Source of the DNA: Bacteroidales bacterium WCE2008
Lineage (GTDB): Bacteria; Bacteroidota; Bacteroidia; Bacteroidales; UBA932
Assembly: GCA_900167925.1 (NCBI GenBank)
Contig: FUZM01000003.1
Location: 407,679 to 471,678 of the forward strand
DNA: 64,000 bases
Direction of reading: 5' to 3'
The notes beneath the pieces were generated by a model. The model saw only the letters and a program-made list of their open reading frames with translations. It did not search any database and was not told where the DNA came from. The position numbers and the translations under genes are program-made. Below, in pieces: positions 52,916 through 61,979 of this stretch (its first letter is position 1; each line of letters begins with the position of its first letter).

Positions 52916-54526
52916 ATGAGAAAGAGATTTATAACATTCGCCGCTGCCATTCTTGCGGGTATTTCAGTCTTCGGACAGTCGAAAGATTTCAAACTCGGCC
53001 AGTGGGTCGAGATCCATAACGCCATTCTCAGCGAACTCGGAAGGACTTACGTAGACAGCCTCCCGGTCGGACGCATGCAGAAGGCCGGCATCAACGCCAT
53101 GCTCGAAGCTCTCGACCCTTATACGGTCTATGTCCCGGAGGAGGACCAGGAAGACTTCCAGATGATGATCGGAAAGACCTACGGAGGAATCGGAGCTATA
53201 ATCTACAAACCTGAGAAGGACGGCAATGTAATAATCAATGAACCTTACGCCGGCTCCCCTGCAGCGCGCGCCGGACTCGTATGCGGAGATGAAATCCTCG
53301 AGATCGACGGAGCGACGACCCACGGACTCGAAGCATCCCAGGCCAGCGACAAGATGAAGGGCAAACCCGGGACTACAGTAGTCTTCAAGGTCAAGAAACT
53401 CCGCAGCGGAGAAGTGGTCGACGTACCTGTTACCAGGGAGAGGATCCATCTTCCTGACGTCGAATACGCAGGCATGCTCAACGACACTACCGGATACATA
53501 CTCCAGACCGGCTTCACCGACAACGTATCGTCCGATATCCGCAACGCATACTTCAAGCTAAAGAATCAGGGAATGAAGAAACTCGTCCTCGACCTCCGCG
53601 GCAACGGCGGCGGACTTATGTCGGAGGCGGTAAACATCGTTTCCCTCTTCGTGCCTAAGGGCTCGCTGGTTGTATCCCAGAAAGGACGCGACGCGGCCGA
53701 CAAGACCGAATACAAGACTACCCTCAACCCGATAGACACAGAAATTCCTCTGGTGATTCTCGTTGACGGAGGCTCCGCTTCTTCGTCAGAAATCGTGACC
53801 GGAGCTCTCCAGGATCTCGACAGGGCGACAGTCATGGGTAAGAGGACATACGGCAAGGGACTTGTCCAGACAATCCGTCCTCTCCCTTATAACGGCCAGC
53901 TGAAGATTACCACTTCGAAATACTATACTCCTTCAGGACGTTGCGTCCAGGCAATCGACTACGCAAACAGGAATGAAGACGGCAGCGTCGGAGCCATCCC
54001 GGATTCGCTTACCCATGAGTTCAAGACCCTGCATGGACGTCCTGTCCGCGACGGAGGCGGCATCACTCCTGATATAATCGTCGAAGGAAAGCATTACAGC
54101 CGTCTCGTCTATTCTCTCGTCCTCAACGGAATCGTGGAGCAGTATGCGATGAAGTTCGTCCGTGACCATGAGTCCATCCCTGCGATAGACGACTTCCATT
54201 TCAACGATTATGACGACTTCGTAGCCTATGCAAAGGAAAGAGAGTTCGACTACAGATCAAGCGCGATGGCCCTGTTCGACAGCATGAAGCAGGCTCTCGA
54301 GGAAGACGGCCTTGACGATGAGGCCAAGGAGCAGCTCGACGCGCTCAAGAAAGTGATAGATCTGGATAAGGAGCAGTTCCTCAGGAACAAGAAGGACGAG
54401 ATCGTCCCGTTCATCGAGGAGGAGATTGCTGTGAGATACTACTTCCAGGAGGCCGGAATCAAAGTGCGTCTCCGCTATGACACCCAGCTTAAGGAAGCTC
54501 TTGAAAAGCCTCTGATCAAGTTTTAA
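52916..54526 (+). CDS. S41-family C-terminal processing protease with PDZ domain
   Basis: 536 aa from ATG at 52916 (MRKRFITFAA, signal peptide to about 20); a longer frame exists upstream but has no sense. PDZ domain about 75-165; S41 catalytic domain with Ser in DGGSASSSEIVTGAL and Lys in GKRTYGKGLVQ. A helical C-terminal extension (about 400-535) is typical of Bacteroidetes CtpA homologues. It is periplasmic and trims or degrades envelope proteins. Convergent to the deformylase gene with a 4-nt overlap at the stops. Confidence 0.93.
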   Translation: MRKRFITFAAAILAGISVFGQSKDFKLGQWVEIHNAILSELGRTYVDSLPVGRMQKAGINAMLEALDPYTVYVPEEDQEDFQMMIGKTYGGIGAIIYKPEKDGNVIINEPYAGSPAARAGLVCGDEILEIDGATTHGLEASQASDKMKGKPGTTVVFKVKKLRSGEVVDVPVTRERIHLPDVEYAGMLNDTTGYILQTGFTDNVSSDIRNAYFKLKNQGMKKLVLDLRGNGGGLMSEAVNIVSLFVPKGSLVVSQKGRDAADKTEYKTTLNPIDTEIPLVILVDGGSASSSEIVTGALQDLDRATVMGKRTYGKGLVQTIRPLPYNGQLKITTSKYYTPSGRCVQAIDYANRNEDGSVGAIPDSLTHEFKTLHGRPVRDGGGITPDIIVEGKHYSRLVYSLVLNGIVEQYAMKFVRDHESIPAIDDFHFNDYDDFVAYAKEREFDYRSSAMALFDSMKQALEEDGLDDEAKEQLDALKKVIDLDKEQFLRNKKDEIVPFIEEEIAVRYYFQEAGIKVRLRYDTQLKEALEKPLIKF

Positions 54527-55230
54527 TCGAGAAAATCAGGTTTTTTGAAATATCCCTGGGCCTCGAACTCCTTACGTTCGGCGGCCCATTTTTCGTCTAC
54601 ATATACCGAATCTGCGCGGTCCTTGAACAGTATGCCGTCGAGGTGGTCGCACTCATGCTGGAAAATCCTGGCGGTATAACCTTCGACTGTCTCGGTGACG
54701 GTCTGGAAGGTCTCCAGGCTGGTATAAGAGATTTCAATAGATACGGAACGGGATACGGAGCCTCGCAGACAAGGGACTGAAAGACAACCTTCCTCTCCAT
54801 CCTCGACAGCCTCCGATTTGCTCAGAATCACAGGATTTGCATACAGTTCCAGAGGTTCGCCTTCCTTATCGAGACGCATGACCCAGATCACTCTCTTGTT
54901 GACTCCGACCTGAGGTGCAGCGATGCCGACTCCGTCCTGATGGGGAGCGGTGACCGTCCGGCGCATCTTTTCGGCAAGAGTCCTGAACGCCTCCGACTTG
55001 AGAGCCTTGACAGAAAGCTCCCGGCTTGGAGTACGAAGAATTACGCTGTCCGCAGGATCGTTTATCACGGTAACATACATTACCGAATCGGAATTCTCTA
55101 TGATGATTTTTTCCTTTATCGAGAAATCCTTGCCCGCTGTACGGAAAGCGCCTATTACGGCGAGAATCAGCAGCGGTACCAGGAATACAAGAAGCGCAAT
55201 AAGCGTCAGTCTTTTAGCGTAACTATTCAT
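54523..55230 (-). CDS. def: Peptide deformylase with an N-terminal membrane anchor
   Basis: 235 aa. All three deformylase motifs are intact: GVGIAAPQVG (100-109), EGCLSVP with metal ligand C149, and HECDH with H192, E193 and H196. Unusually, residues about 8-29 form a strong transmembrane helix (LIALLVFLVPLLILAVIGAF) with a short basic start, so the enzyme is probably tied to the membrane, and by the positive-inside rule the catalytic domain may face the periplasm. About 35 extra residues lie between the anchor and the enzyme. Start overlaps the U32 gene's stop by 8 nt, placing it at the end of the HprK-to-epimerase transcript. Confidence 0.87.
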   Translation of the reverse strand: MNSYAKRLTLIALLVFLVPLLILAVIGAFRTAGKDFSIKEKIIIENSDSVMYVTVINDPADSVILRTPSRELSVKALKSEAFRTLAEKMRRTVTAPHQDGVGIAAPQVGVNKRVIWVMRLDKEGEPLELYANPVILSKSEAVEDGEEGCLSVPCLRGSVSRSVSIEISYTSLETFQTVTETVEGYTARIFQHECDHLDGILFKDRADSVYVDEKWAAERKEFEAQGYFKKPDFLD

Positions 55231-56497
55231 TTTCTTCCCAGAGGTATATCTTATCGCCTCGGCGCAGCTTCAACTCTGAAGGGGCCTCGCCGATAACATT
55301 TTTACTATTGAGAGCGACCGAGCAGCGCACCCCTTTTCCTGCCTCCTCGGCCGGCTTGAGATCCACCCTCATGTCATCCACCTTAAATTCGATCATACCG
55401 GTGGTCGATCCTATGGCCATGACTTCGGTCCCGAGCTTCAGCGGACTCGACTCCACCGCGATTTCGGCGACTCCGATACGGTCGAACCAGTTGGTCACCT
55501 TTCCGCAGTAGACCTTCTTCCTGGTGGCCTGGCTTCCATAGACATTGCTCCACTCTCCGAGCTTCGCCCCCTGGTAATAACCGTCCCAGAAACCTCTGTT
55601 GAAGACTTCCGCAAGCTCAGCCTTGAGCTTGGCGGTGAGTTCCGGAGTATATGTGCCGTCGCATACGGCATCTGCAGCCCTGCGATAGCATGAAGCGCAG
55701 CGCTTCACATATTCGGCGCTCCTGGCTCGCCCCTCGATCTTGAAGACCTTGACTCCGGCATCTATGAACTTGTCCATGAACTCGATCGTGCAGAGATCCT
55801 TAGGCGACATTATATACTTGTTGTCGATAAGCAGCTGGTTTCCGGTCTCCAGGTCGGTCACCTCGTATCCGCGACGGCATATCTGCATGCAGGCTCCTCT
55901 GTTGGCGGAGGCGCCGTAGGTATGCAGGCTCAGGTAGCACTTGCCGGAAATAGCCATGCAGAAGGCTCCATGGGCGAACATCTCGATACGCACGAGATTG
56001 CCGGACGGCCCCCTCAGATCCTCCTCGACAATCTGCTGGTGGATCTTCTTTACCTGCTGGAGATTAAGCTCGCGGGCAAGCACAATTACGTCGGCAAACT
56101 GGGAATAGAACTTCAGGGCCTCGTAATTCGAAATGCTCAGCTGGGTCGAAATATGGACCTCAAGACCAATCTGGCGGCAATACATAATCGCAGCCATGTC
56201 CGAGGCAATTATCGCATCCACTCCGGCGGCCTTGGCGGCATCGAGAGCCTTGTGCGAATCTTCTATGTCCTCTCCATAGAGGACAATGTTAAGCGTCATG
56301 TAGGTCTTCACACCTGCCTCGCGGCAGATCCGTACGATCTCCGGGAGATCTTCGGGCTGGAAGTTATTGGCGGAGTGCGACCTCATGTTGAGACGGCCGA
56401 TTCCGAAATAGACGGAATTGGCTCCACCAAGTATGGCAGCGCGCAGGCATTCGAAGTTGCCCGCAGGCGCCATTATCTCTAATTCATTCTTCTCCAT
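55223..56497 (-). CDS. U32-family peptidase / TrhP-like protein
   Basis: 424 aa from ATG at 56497 (ATG 56503 also possible). The U32 signature EMFAHGAFCMAISGKCYLS (about 166-184) is complete and the opening APAGNFECLRAAILGGANSVYFG is typical (quoted in part: APAGNFECLRAA). Members either degrade collagen-like peptides or, as with TrhP/YegQ, take part in 5-hydroxyuridine formation on tRNA. Several cysteines (C185, C234-type cluster CASCYRRA) could hold a Fe-S cluster. It lies 42 nt after the dipeptide epimerase gene and overlaps the deformylase gene by 8 nt. Confidence 0.9.
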   Translation of the reverse strand: MEKNELEIMAPAGNFECLRAAILGGANSVYFGIGRLNMRSHSANNFQPEDLPEIVRICREAGVKTYMTLNIVLYGEDIEDSHKALDAAKAAGVDAIIASDMAAIMYCRQIGLEVHISTQLSISNYEALKFYSQFADVIVLARELNLQQVKKIHQQIVEEDLRGPSGNLVRIEMFAHGAFCMAISGKCYLSLHTYGASANRGACMQICRRGYEVTDLETGNQLLIDNKYIMSPKDLCTIEFMDKFIDAGVKVFKIEGRARSAEYVKRCASCYRRAADAVCDGTYTPELTAKLKAELAEVFNRGFWDGYYQGAKLGEWSNVYGSQATRKKVYCGKVTNWFDRIGVAEIAVESSPLKLGTEVMAIGSTTGMIEFKVDDMRVDLKPAEEAGKGVRCSVALNSKNVIGEAPSELKLRRGDKIYLWEENE

Positions 56498-56539
56498 AAT
56501 CATCCTGCAAAGATGGCTATTCCGCAAGTAAAAACCAAA

Positions 56540-57682
56540 TTATAGAGGCAGAACGCCGATTCCCGGCCTCTGAGGGAGAGTCAGGCGACCATCTACGACC
56601 TTGACTCCGTCGAAACGGTCGTTGCTTATCAGAAGATTGCCGTCGAGGTCCGCGAAATCCACGGCTGGGGACAACTGGGCAGCAGCCGAAATTCCGCATG
56701 AGGTCTCGGTCATGCAACCGACCATCACCTTCATTCCGAGGGCGCGGGCAAAGTCAATCATCTTGTGCCCTTCCCGCATTCCGGTGCACTTCATGAGTTT
56801 GATATTGATTCCCGAGAATACTCCTTTCATGGACTGGACATCCTTTAGCCTCTGGATGGACTCGTCAGCGAAGACCGGCAGAGGGCTGTTTTCGGTCACC
56901 CAGGCGATGTCGTCGATCATTTCTTTAGGCATAGGCTGCTCGACCATCACGATGCCCTGTTCCTTCAGCCAGCAGATCATGTCGAGGGCCTGCTGCCTGT
57001 CCTTCCAGCCCTGGTTGGCATCCACGGCGATTGGCAGGGAAGTAATCTCGCGGATCGTTTCTATCATCTCCTTGTCGTTGTCAAGCCCGACCTTTACCTT
57101 CAGTATGTTGAACCTGCCGGCACATTCGCGGGTCTTCTCCCTTACGACTTCCGGAGTATCTATTCCGATCGTGAACGTCGTGTCCGGAGCTTTGGCCGGA
57201 TCATAGCCCCAGATCCGATACCACGGCTCCCCGAGCATCTTCCCGACGAGATCGTGCAGGGCGATATCGACGGCTGCCTTGGCGGCGGTATCCCCTTCGC
57301 TCAGACCGTCCACATAAGACAGTATGTCCTCCATCATGAACGGGTCGCGGAACTGACCCAGATCGACCTTTTCAAGGAACGAGCAGACGCTCTCGACCGT
57401 CTGTCCCAGATACGGAGGCATGGAAGCTTCTCCATAGCCGGTATAGCCGTCGTAGTCGATGCGGACCTGGACGTCCGGAGTCGTCTTGCGGCTATATGAC
57501 GCGACCGTAAAGGTATGCTGGAGCTGGAGCTCATACGGAAAGAAGCTCAGCTTCATCTTTCCGTCCAGAAGGTTGATATTGAACGGCTTGCGTACCCCTT
57601 CCGAAGGCTTGCATCCGAGAAGGAGGCCGGCTCCGAGAGTGGCGGCGGCAGCTGTCTTCAGAAATTCCCTGCGGTTCTGCAT
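56540..57682 (-). CDS. Exported dipeptide epimerase (enolase superfamily, Ala-Glu epimerase-like)
   Basis: 380 aa. A twin-arginine-like lipoprotein signal opens it: NRREFLKTAAAATLGAGLLLGC (RR at 4-5, Cys24). Then the muconate-lactonizing-type fold: KVKVG (the K-x-K base), VDANQGW (metal Asp), VEQPM (metal Glu), ADESI (metal Asp), and IKLMKCTG (second base Lys). These residues are what L-Ala-D/L-Glu epimerases use to invert one residue in a dipeptide during murein recycling. Export of this enzyme is unusual. It sits 3 nt after the ABC exporter gene, in the HprK-PqqD operon. Confidence 0.87.
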   Translation of the reverse strand: MQNRREFLKTAAAATLGAGLLLGCKPSEGVRKPFNINLLDGKMKLSFFPYELQLQHTFTVASYSRKTTPDVQVRIDYDGYTGYGEASMPPYLGQTVESVCSFLEKVDLGQFRDPFMMEDILSYVDGLSEGDTAAKAAVDIALHDLVGKMLGEPWYRIWGYDPAKAPDTTFTIGIDTPEVVREKTRECAGRFNILKVKVGLDNDKEMIETIREITSLPIAVDANQGWKDRQQALDMICWLKEQGIVMVEQPMPKEMIDDIAWVTENSPLPVFADESIQRLKDVQSMKGVFSGINIKLMKCTGMREGHKMIDFARALGMKVMVGCMTETSCGISAAAQLSPAVDFADLDGNLLISNDRFDGVKVVDGRLTLPQRPGIGVLPL

Positions 57683-57685
57683 AAT

Positions 57686-59323
57686 CTATCTTAAGCGAAG
57701 CACCATGTCTGCCATCGATGTGACAGCCTCACGGTGCGAAATGAATACAATGGTCTTCTTACCTTTGAAATGGCGGTCAAGATTCTCCAGAAGGAGCTGT
57801 TCCGTCTCCATGTCCAGAGCCGAAGTCGCTTCGTCCATGATCATGACTCCGGCAGGATGCAGCAGAGCCCGGGCGACAGCGATTCTCTGCGACTGTCCTT
57901 CGCTCAACCCGCTTCCGGACTCTCCGCAGCGGGAGTCCAGACCTTCCGGCAGTTCCATGACAAAATCGGCAGCAGCGAGTCTGAGGGCCTCTTCCATCCG
58001 GGAATCATCGGCATCAGGCGCTGCCAGCAGCAGATTTTCCCGGATAGTCCCGCTGATAAGGCTGTTGCCCTGAGGGACATATGTGAAATTGACTCTTGTC
58101 TCCGGCGATACCGGGACTTCGTCGCCGCCGGCAGGGTAAAGGCAGATCTCTCCGGACGAAGGCTTGAGCAGCGCGAGCATAAGCCTTATGAGCGTACTCT
58201 TTCCGACTCCGGTCGGGCCCATGACAACGGCCATGGATCCGGGAGCGATATCGCAGCTGAAGCCGTCGAATACAGGATTCGGCTGATCAGGATATGCGAA
58301 CCTGACGTTACGCATGCGTATGCCGGGCACATTGACGACAGTCCCCTCGCCTTCGCCGGTTTCGCCCGGCAGTTCAGACAGTTCCATGAGCCTTTCAATA
58401 GAGGTAATCGCCTGGATCAGGGACGGAATCTGGTTTCCGAGTTCGGCGACAGGACGCTGGACCTGGCCTACGAGCTGCAGGAAGGCAGTCATCATACCGT
58501 AGGTGACGGTCCCGCTGTGGATTCCGAAGACACCCCAGAGGAAGGCGCAGGCCGAACCTGTCATGAAACCTCCTATCATGAGGGTGCGGGCAATCGTATT
58601 GTAGTTGATTCTCTTGACCGTATCGTCGTGGAGTCCGTCCTGGAGTTCGTCCATCTTGGTAAGTACGCTGTCGACTCCGAAAAGGGTAAGGACGAGCACT
58701 CTGTTCTGCAGGTTCTCCTGCATGTGCTGGTGGATAAGGCTGTCGCTTTCCCTTATCTTTCCGGTAATCATGCGCATCTTTCCGAAGAAAAGCTTGCTGC
58801 TTCCGATGGCCACGACCATTACGATGACTACTACCCACATAAGGTTAGGGGCGAGGTTCATAAGGAAGATGGCCGATGCGATGAATTGGCATACAGTCAA
58901 TATTATTTCCGGGATCTTCGTGCAGATAAGCTCCGTGACGACTCTCACGTCTTCGATGAGACGGTTGAGAGTGTCTCCGCTGTGACGGGCTTCACGGCCG
59001 TTCCACTCGCTTCTTAGCACATAGTTGAAGTACTTGTATCTCAGGGAGTTCTGACATTGCAGCGTCATCAGTTTTTCCCAGTAGGCGGCTCCGATTCCGG
59101 AAGCGAGCTGAAGCAGAAGGACGGCAATGAACAGACAGACGTAAAAGCCCATGGAGCCGGCTCTGTCGCCCGTGGCTACGTCCACGAGGGCTTTGCTTAC
59201 CCATACATAAGACAAGGAAGCGGCAATCCTGACGAGTCCGATAAAGACTCTGACGATTATCTTCCAGACGAAAGGGGCGGACATTGTCCGGAGGCCCGAC
59301 AGGCATTTACGAAGACTTTTCAT
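57686..59323 (-). CDS. ABC exporter, fused permease-ATPase
   Basis: 545 aa. Six transmembrane helices (about 15-300) and a nucleotide-binding domain (about 330-545): Walker A GPTGVGKSTLI, signature GLSEGQSQR (Ser-Glu instead of Ser-Gly), Walker B VMIMDEATSALD, and a switch His in FISHRE. No C39 peptidase domain. It is an MsbA/peptide-exporter type half-transporter that works as a dimer. It overlaps the nucleotidyltransferase gene by 4 nt and is followed 3 nt later by the epimerase gene, so it probably moves the operon's product. Confidence 0.92.
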   Translation of the reverse strand: MKSLRKCLSGLRTMSAPFVWKIIVRVFIGLVRIAASLSYVWVSKALVDVATGDRAGSMGFYVCLFIAVLLLQLASGIGAAYWEKLMTLQCQNSLRYKYFNYVLRSEWNGREARHSGDTLNRLIEDVRVVTELICTKIPEIILTVCQFIASAIFLMNLAPNLMWVVVIVMVVAIGSSKLFFGKMRMITGKIRESDSLIHQHMQENLQNRVLVLTLFGVDSVLTKMDELQDGLHDDTVKRINYNTIARTLMIGGFMTGSACAFLWGVFGIHSGTVTYGMMTAFLQLVGQVQRPVAELGNQIPSLIQAITSIERLMELSELPGETGEGEGTVVNVPGIRMRNVRFAYPDQPNPVFDGFSCDIAPGSMAVVMGPTGVGKSTLIRLMLALLKPSSGEICLYPAGGDEVPVSPETRVNFTYVPQGNSLISGTIRENLLLAAPDADDSRMEEALRLAAADFVMELPEGLDSRCGESGSGLSEGQSQRIAVARALLHPAGVMIMDEATSALDMETEQLLLENLDRHFKGKKTIVFISHREAVTSMADMVLRLR

Positions 59324-60423
59324 TTTCTTATATCTTTAAATACAGCCTTGAAGCCATTTCCCAGCATGTCCTGAAGGTAATATATGGCCAGTTTAGGAGA
59401 TATGGCTGTAGTATCTATGAATTTCCGGATATGGTGTGACAAGGAGTAGGCTTTGCCCAGAAGATAGTTGGCCGGACGGGATAGTTTCGGAAGATGTGCA
59501 CGGCCGAAGTTTCCGTACTTCATGATCATCCTGAGCAGACGCTCTCCCTTTTTTGCATAGTCCTTGTCGTAGAGAGGCATCTTTTCTTCCGGAAGACCGA
59601 GTTTCTCTACGGCAATATAGGCACAGCATTTCCATGGAGTCTCGAGCCCGAGTTCCTTTATCATGGTCTCAAGCCTCTGGCGGTCAATCTTGTCTGAGAA
59701 GGCGTCGAGATGGACGGTCCAGTCGCAGATATGGCGCATTCCGATGCCGGAGGTCGTCAGATGGTTCCAGTAATGCTGGAAAATAAAAAGGGCGTTGAAC
59801 GTCGGTTCCGGGGTCATGACCTCGACTCCCGCGAATTCTATAGGGACGAGGTCCTTATGCAGTCCGTCGGCAGAATAGCGACGGTAGATGCGGTCACGCT
59901 TCTCGGGATAGAGGACCTGGCTGCGCCTGTGGATCTCGACTTCAAGCTGGCCGATATTGGCGTCGTAATGCTTCGGGGAGACCCGTTTTTCGTTGAATTC
60001 TTTTTCTCCGGCAAGGCGGGAGATATAATGCGCCGCTTCCATGAAGTTTTCTTCGCCGACGTAGTAGTCGATGTCCCCGCAGGCCCTGAGTTCCGGCCTG
60101 CGATAATGGGAGGCGTTTCCCTGGCCTTTCAGCAGAACGCCTTCAATGCCCATGCCGCGGAGTTCCTTTACAACCTTGGCGATAAGGGTGTTGAGGGAGG
60201 TATGCGTCATTATGTTCTTGACGATGAACTGCTTCATCCGGACAGCTTTTTCGGCAGAGATTCCTGCCCCGCAGGCAAGCAGCCTGTCATAAATCATCGG
60301 TGCCGTGCTCTGCTTGATGGCGATATCGGAGAGGACCGGTACATCTTCTTTCTGTACCGGAGGACATCCGTCTCCCCAGAGAGCAGATCGCAGCAGGCTG
60401 AAATATGTTTCTTCTATGCTCAT
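59320..60423 (-). CDS. Nucleotidyltransferase family protein (NTP_transf_5-like)
   Basis: 367 aa from ATG at 60423, which overlaps the PqqD-like stop (ATGA). The core reads GVLLKGQGNASHYRRPELRACGDIDYYV (in part: LLKGQGNASHY and ACGDIDYYV), the LKG...GDxD pattern of the PF14907-type nucleotidyltransferases, where the two aspartates bind metal. Relatives occur in lasso-peptide and other RiPP clusters next to HprK-like kinases, where they are thought to add sugar phosphate or nucleotide to a phosphorylated peptide. Here it is between the PqqD-like protein and the ABC exporter. Confidence 0.85.
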   Translation of the reverse strand: MSIEETYFSLLRSALWGDGCPPVQKEDVPVLSDIAIKQSTAPMIYDRLLACGAGISAEKAVRMKQFIVKNIMTHTSLNTLIAKVVKELRGMGIEGVLLKGQGNASHYRRPELRACGDIDYYVGEENFMEAAHYISRLAGEKEFNEKRVSPKHYDANIGQLEVEIHRRSQVLYPEKRDRIYRRYSADGLHKDLVPIEFAGVEVMTPEPTFNALFIFQHYWNHLTTSGIGMRHICDWTVHLDAFSDKIDRQRLETMIKELGLETPWKCCAYIAVEKLGLPEEKMPLYDKDYAKKGERLLRMIMKYGNFGRAHLPKLSRPANYLLGKAYSLSHHIRKFIDTTAISPKLAIYYLQDMLGNGFKAVFKDIRK

Positions 60424-60686
60424 TCGGCGATTCCGGCTTCTATCCATTTGGCTGCGATAGCCTCGGCGTCTTTGGCGGCGATTTCTTCGGATACGTCATA
60501 ACGGTCCAGAAGCAGATTCTTCAAGGTCTCTGCCGTGAATTCCTTGCCTTCGACTTCTTTCCAGAGGTAGCCTGCAGTCTCGTTGAGGGTTACCATCTTG
60601 TTGAAATCGACCTGCGCGAGTCCTTCGCCCAATACTATATACTCTGTGCCGAGCGGTCTCAGCACGAATCCTTCTTTCAGCTTCAT
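60420..60686 (-). CDS. PqqD-family protein (RiPP recognition element-like)
   Basis: 88 aa, small winged-helix fold seen as three beta-strands (GFVLRPLGTEYIVLG, DFNKMVTLN) then three helices, with ETAGYLW and LLDRYDVSEEIAAKDAEAI typical of PqqD-like proteins. Such proteins grip the leader of a ribosomal peptide and present it to a modifying enzyme. It overlaps the S24/S26-like gene by 4 nt and the nucleotidyltransferase gene by 4 nt. No precursor peptide is seen nearby. Confidence 0.85.
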   Translation of the reverse strand: MKLKEGFVLRPLGTEYIVLGEGLAQVDFNKMVTLNETAGYLWKEVEGKEFTAETLKNLLLDRYDVSEEIAAKDAEAIAAKWIEAGIAE

Positions 60687-61108
60687 ATGATTATTTTTCT
60701 ATATATTGCAAGCAAATATCTTCTTATAGGTTTCAAGGCTCTCCAGAGTCTTCCTTTCCCCGGGGTCCTGCTTTTTCCCGACGGGGTCGTAATGGAGATT
60801 ACGGTACCGCAGATATCGGCCGTCGTGCATTTCTCCACTCCCTTTGTATTGCCGTCTCCCATGAGGGTCACATCATCTCCGTCGATTCTTATTATGCGGT
60901 GCATTACGTAGCGTTTGCCGATTCTGGCGAGTACTATGTCCCCTGTCCCGATGCAGTCTTTCCTGGCCAGCGTCACGATGTCGACGTCTCCGCGAATGAA
61001 GGGGTGCATGCTCGAGCCTTTCGGGGTCATCTTGACCTCGCGGCCTTCTGCAAGCATTTCTGAGATGCTCCCGAGAAGTATATCGTTGGCGACTTCGATC
61101 TTATCCAT
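60683..61108 (-). CDS. S24/S26-like peptidase (signal-peptidase fold)
   Basis: 141 aa. The nucleophile motif is GSSMHP (Ser33) followed by GDVD, and a histidine lies at H70 (YVMHRII) where SipW/ER-type signal peptidases have the general base; there is no Lys in the type I position, so a Ser-His pair is expected. There is no N-terminal TM helix, but the C-terminus (RRYLLAIYRKIII) may anchor it. It could cut a leader or carrier peptide. Between the kinase (8-nt overlap) and the PqqD-like gene (4-nt overlap). Confidence 0.78.
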   Translation of the reverse strand: MDKIEVANDILLGSISEMLAEGREVKMTPKGSSMHPFIRGDVDIVTLARKDCIGTGDIVLARIGKRYVMHRIIRIDGDDVTLMGDGNTKGVEKCTTADICGTVISITTPSGKSRTPGKGRLWRALKPIRRYLLAIYRKIII

Positions 61109-61973
61109 TTACGGTCTTATAGCAAAGCTCTGCCGCTTCCTTGTCCGGACGGCATTCAAGGGTATAGCACGGGACCGTGGAGACGAGTCTGGCCAGGGTT
61201 TGGTGCATGCCGTCGGCCACGCTGCGGATTGCTCTCAGGCCGGATGTGGAGGCCATGACCGAAGCATATGCCGGCGAGAGTGCCAGTCTTTCAATATGGT
61301 TTTCGGGGCTTTGTCTGATTCTTACTATTGCTCCTACAGGAACCGACTCCTGCTTGTAGCAAGGGGTCTTGCCGCTCCATGGGGTTCCGTATACGCGGAT
61401 TGTGCCGTCGTCATGGACACGGACCACAGGGTTGTCGTCGTTGAGGAGGACCGAGCCGGGGATATGTTTCAGCCAGAGAGAGCTGTGGGTGCTTTTCCCG
61501 GTACCGCTTTTGCCGAGGAACATGTAGCCTTTGCCGGCGTTCATGGTTACAGAGGAGTGGAATTCGAGGGCTCCGAGGGTAGATGTCCTGAATGCGTAAA
61601 GCAGCATCAGGGCGTTGTTGATTGCGAATTCTTTGAGGGAGTCTGGTATTCCGTCGCGGAATGATATCTTTCCGTCTGTGAAGTCCTTGCTTATCCAGAT
61701 GTCGGCGACAATCGGTCTGGACGGGAGCGGAGCGATTTCTACAAAGTAATCCTCTCCGGCCATATAGACTTTGATCATTGTCATGTCGGGATCTTTGTCG
61801 GAGAAGTACAATGGTTCTGTCTTGAGGTCCGGAATGGTTTCTTCTTTAAGGGAGAAAATAGTATCGGCGGGGTCAGTAAGGAAAGGAGCCATGTTTTTCA
61901 TCTTTTCCCAGACGTCGCTTTCGGGCATTTCCAGGGAAAAGACGAATTCAGCTACTTTGTAGAATCTTTTCAT
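61101..61973 (-). CDS. HprK-related kinase
   Basis: 290 aa from ATG at 61973 (a TTG 9 nt upstream gives a longer frame). The C-terminal half is an HPr kinase/PEPCK-type P-loop domain: H138 in EFHSS, Walker A LGKSGTGKST (153-162), then LLNDDNP with D179 and D180 as metal/base residues and YGTPWSGK. The N-terminal 130 residues are a distinct sensor-like part. There is no HPr gene nearby and HprK of Firmicutes type is not expected in this phylum. Relatives phosphorylate lasso peptides or belong to PqqD-linked systems of unknown function. First gene of the operon. Confidence 0.84.
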   Translation of the reverse strand: MKRFYKVAEFVFSLEMPESDVWEKMKNMAPFLTDPADTIFSLKEETIPDLKTEPLYFSDKDPDMTMIKVYMAGEDYFVEIAPLPSRPIVADIWISKDFTDGKISFRDGIPDSLKEFAINNALMLLYAFRTSTLGALEFHSSVTMNAGKGYMFLGKSGTGKSTHSSLWLKHIPGSVLLNDDNPVVRVHDDGTIRVYGTPWSGKTPCYKQESVPVGAIVRIRQSPENHIERLALSPAYASVMASTSGLRAIRSVADGMHQTLARLVSTVPCYTLECRPDKEAAELCYKTVNG

Positions 61974-61979
61974 ATTCCA

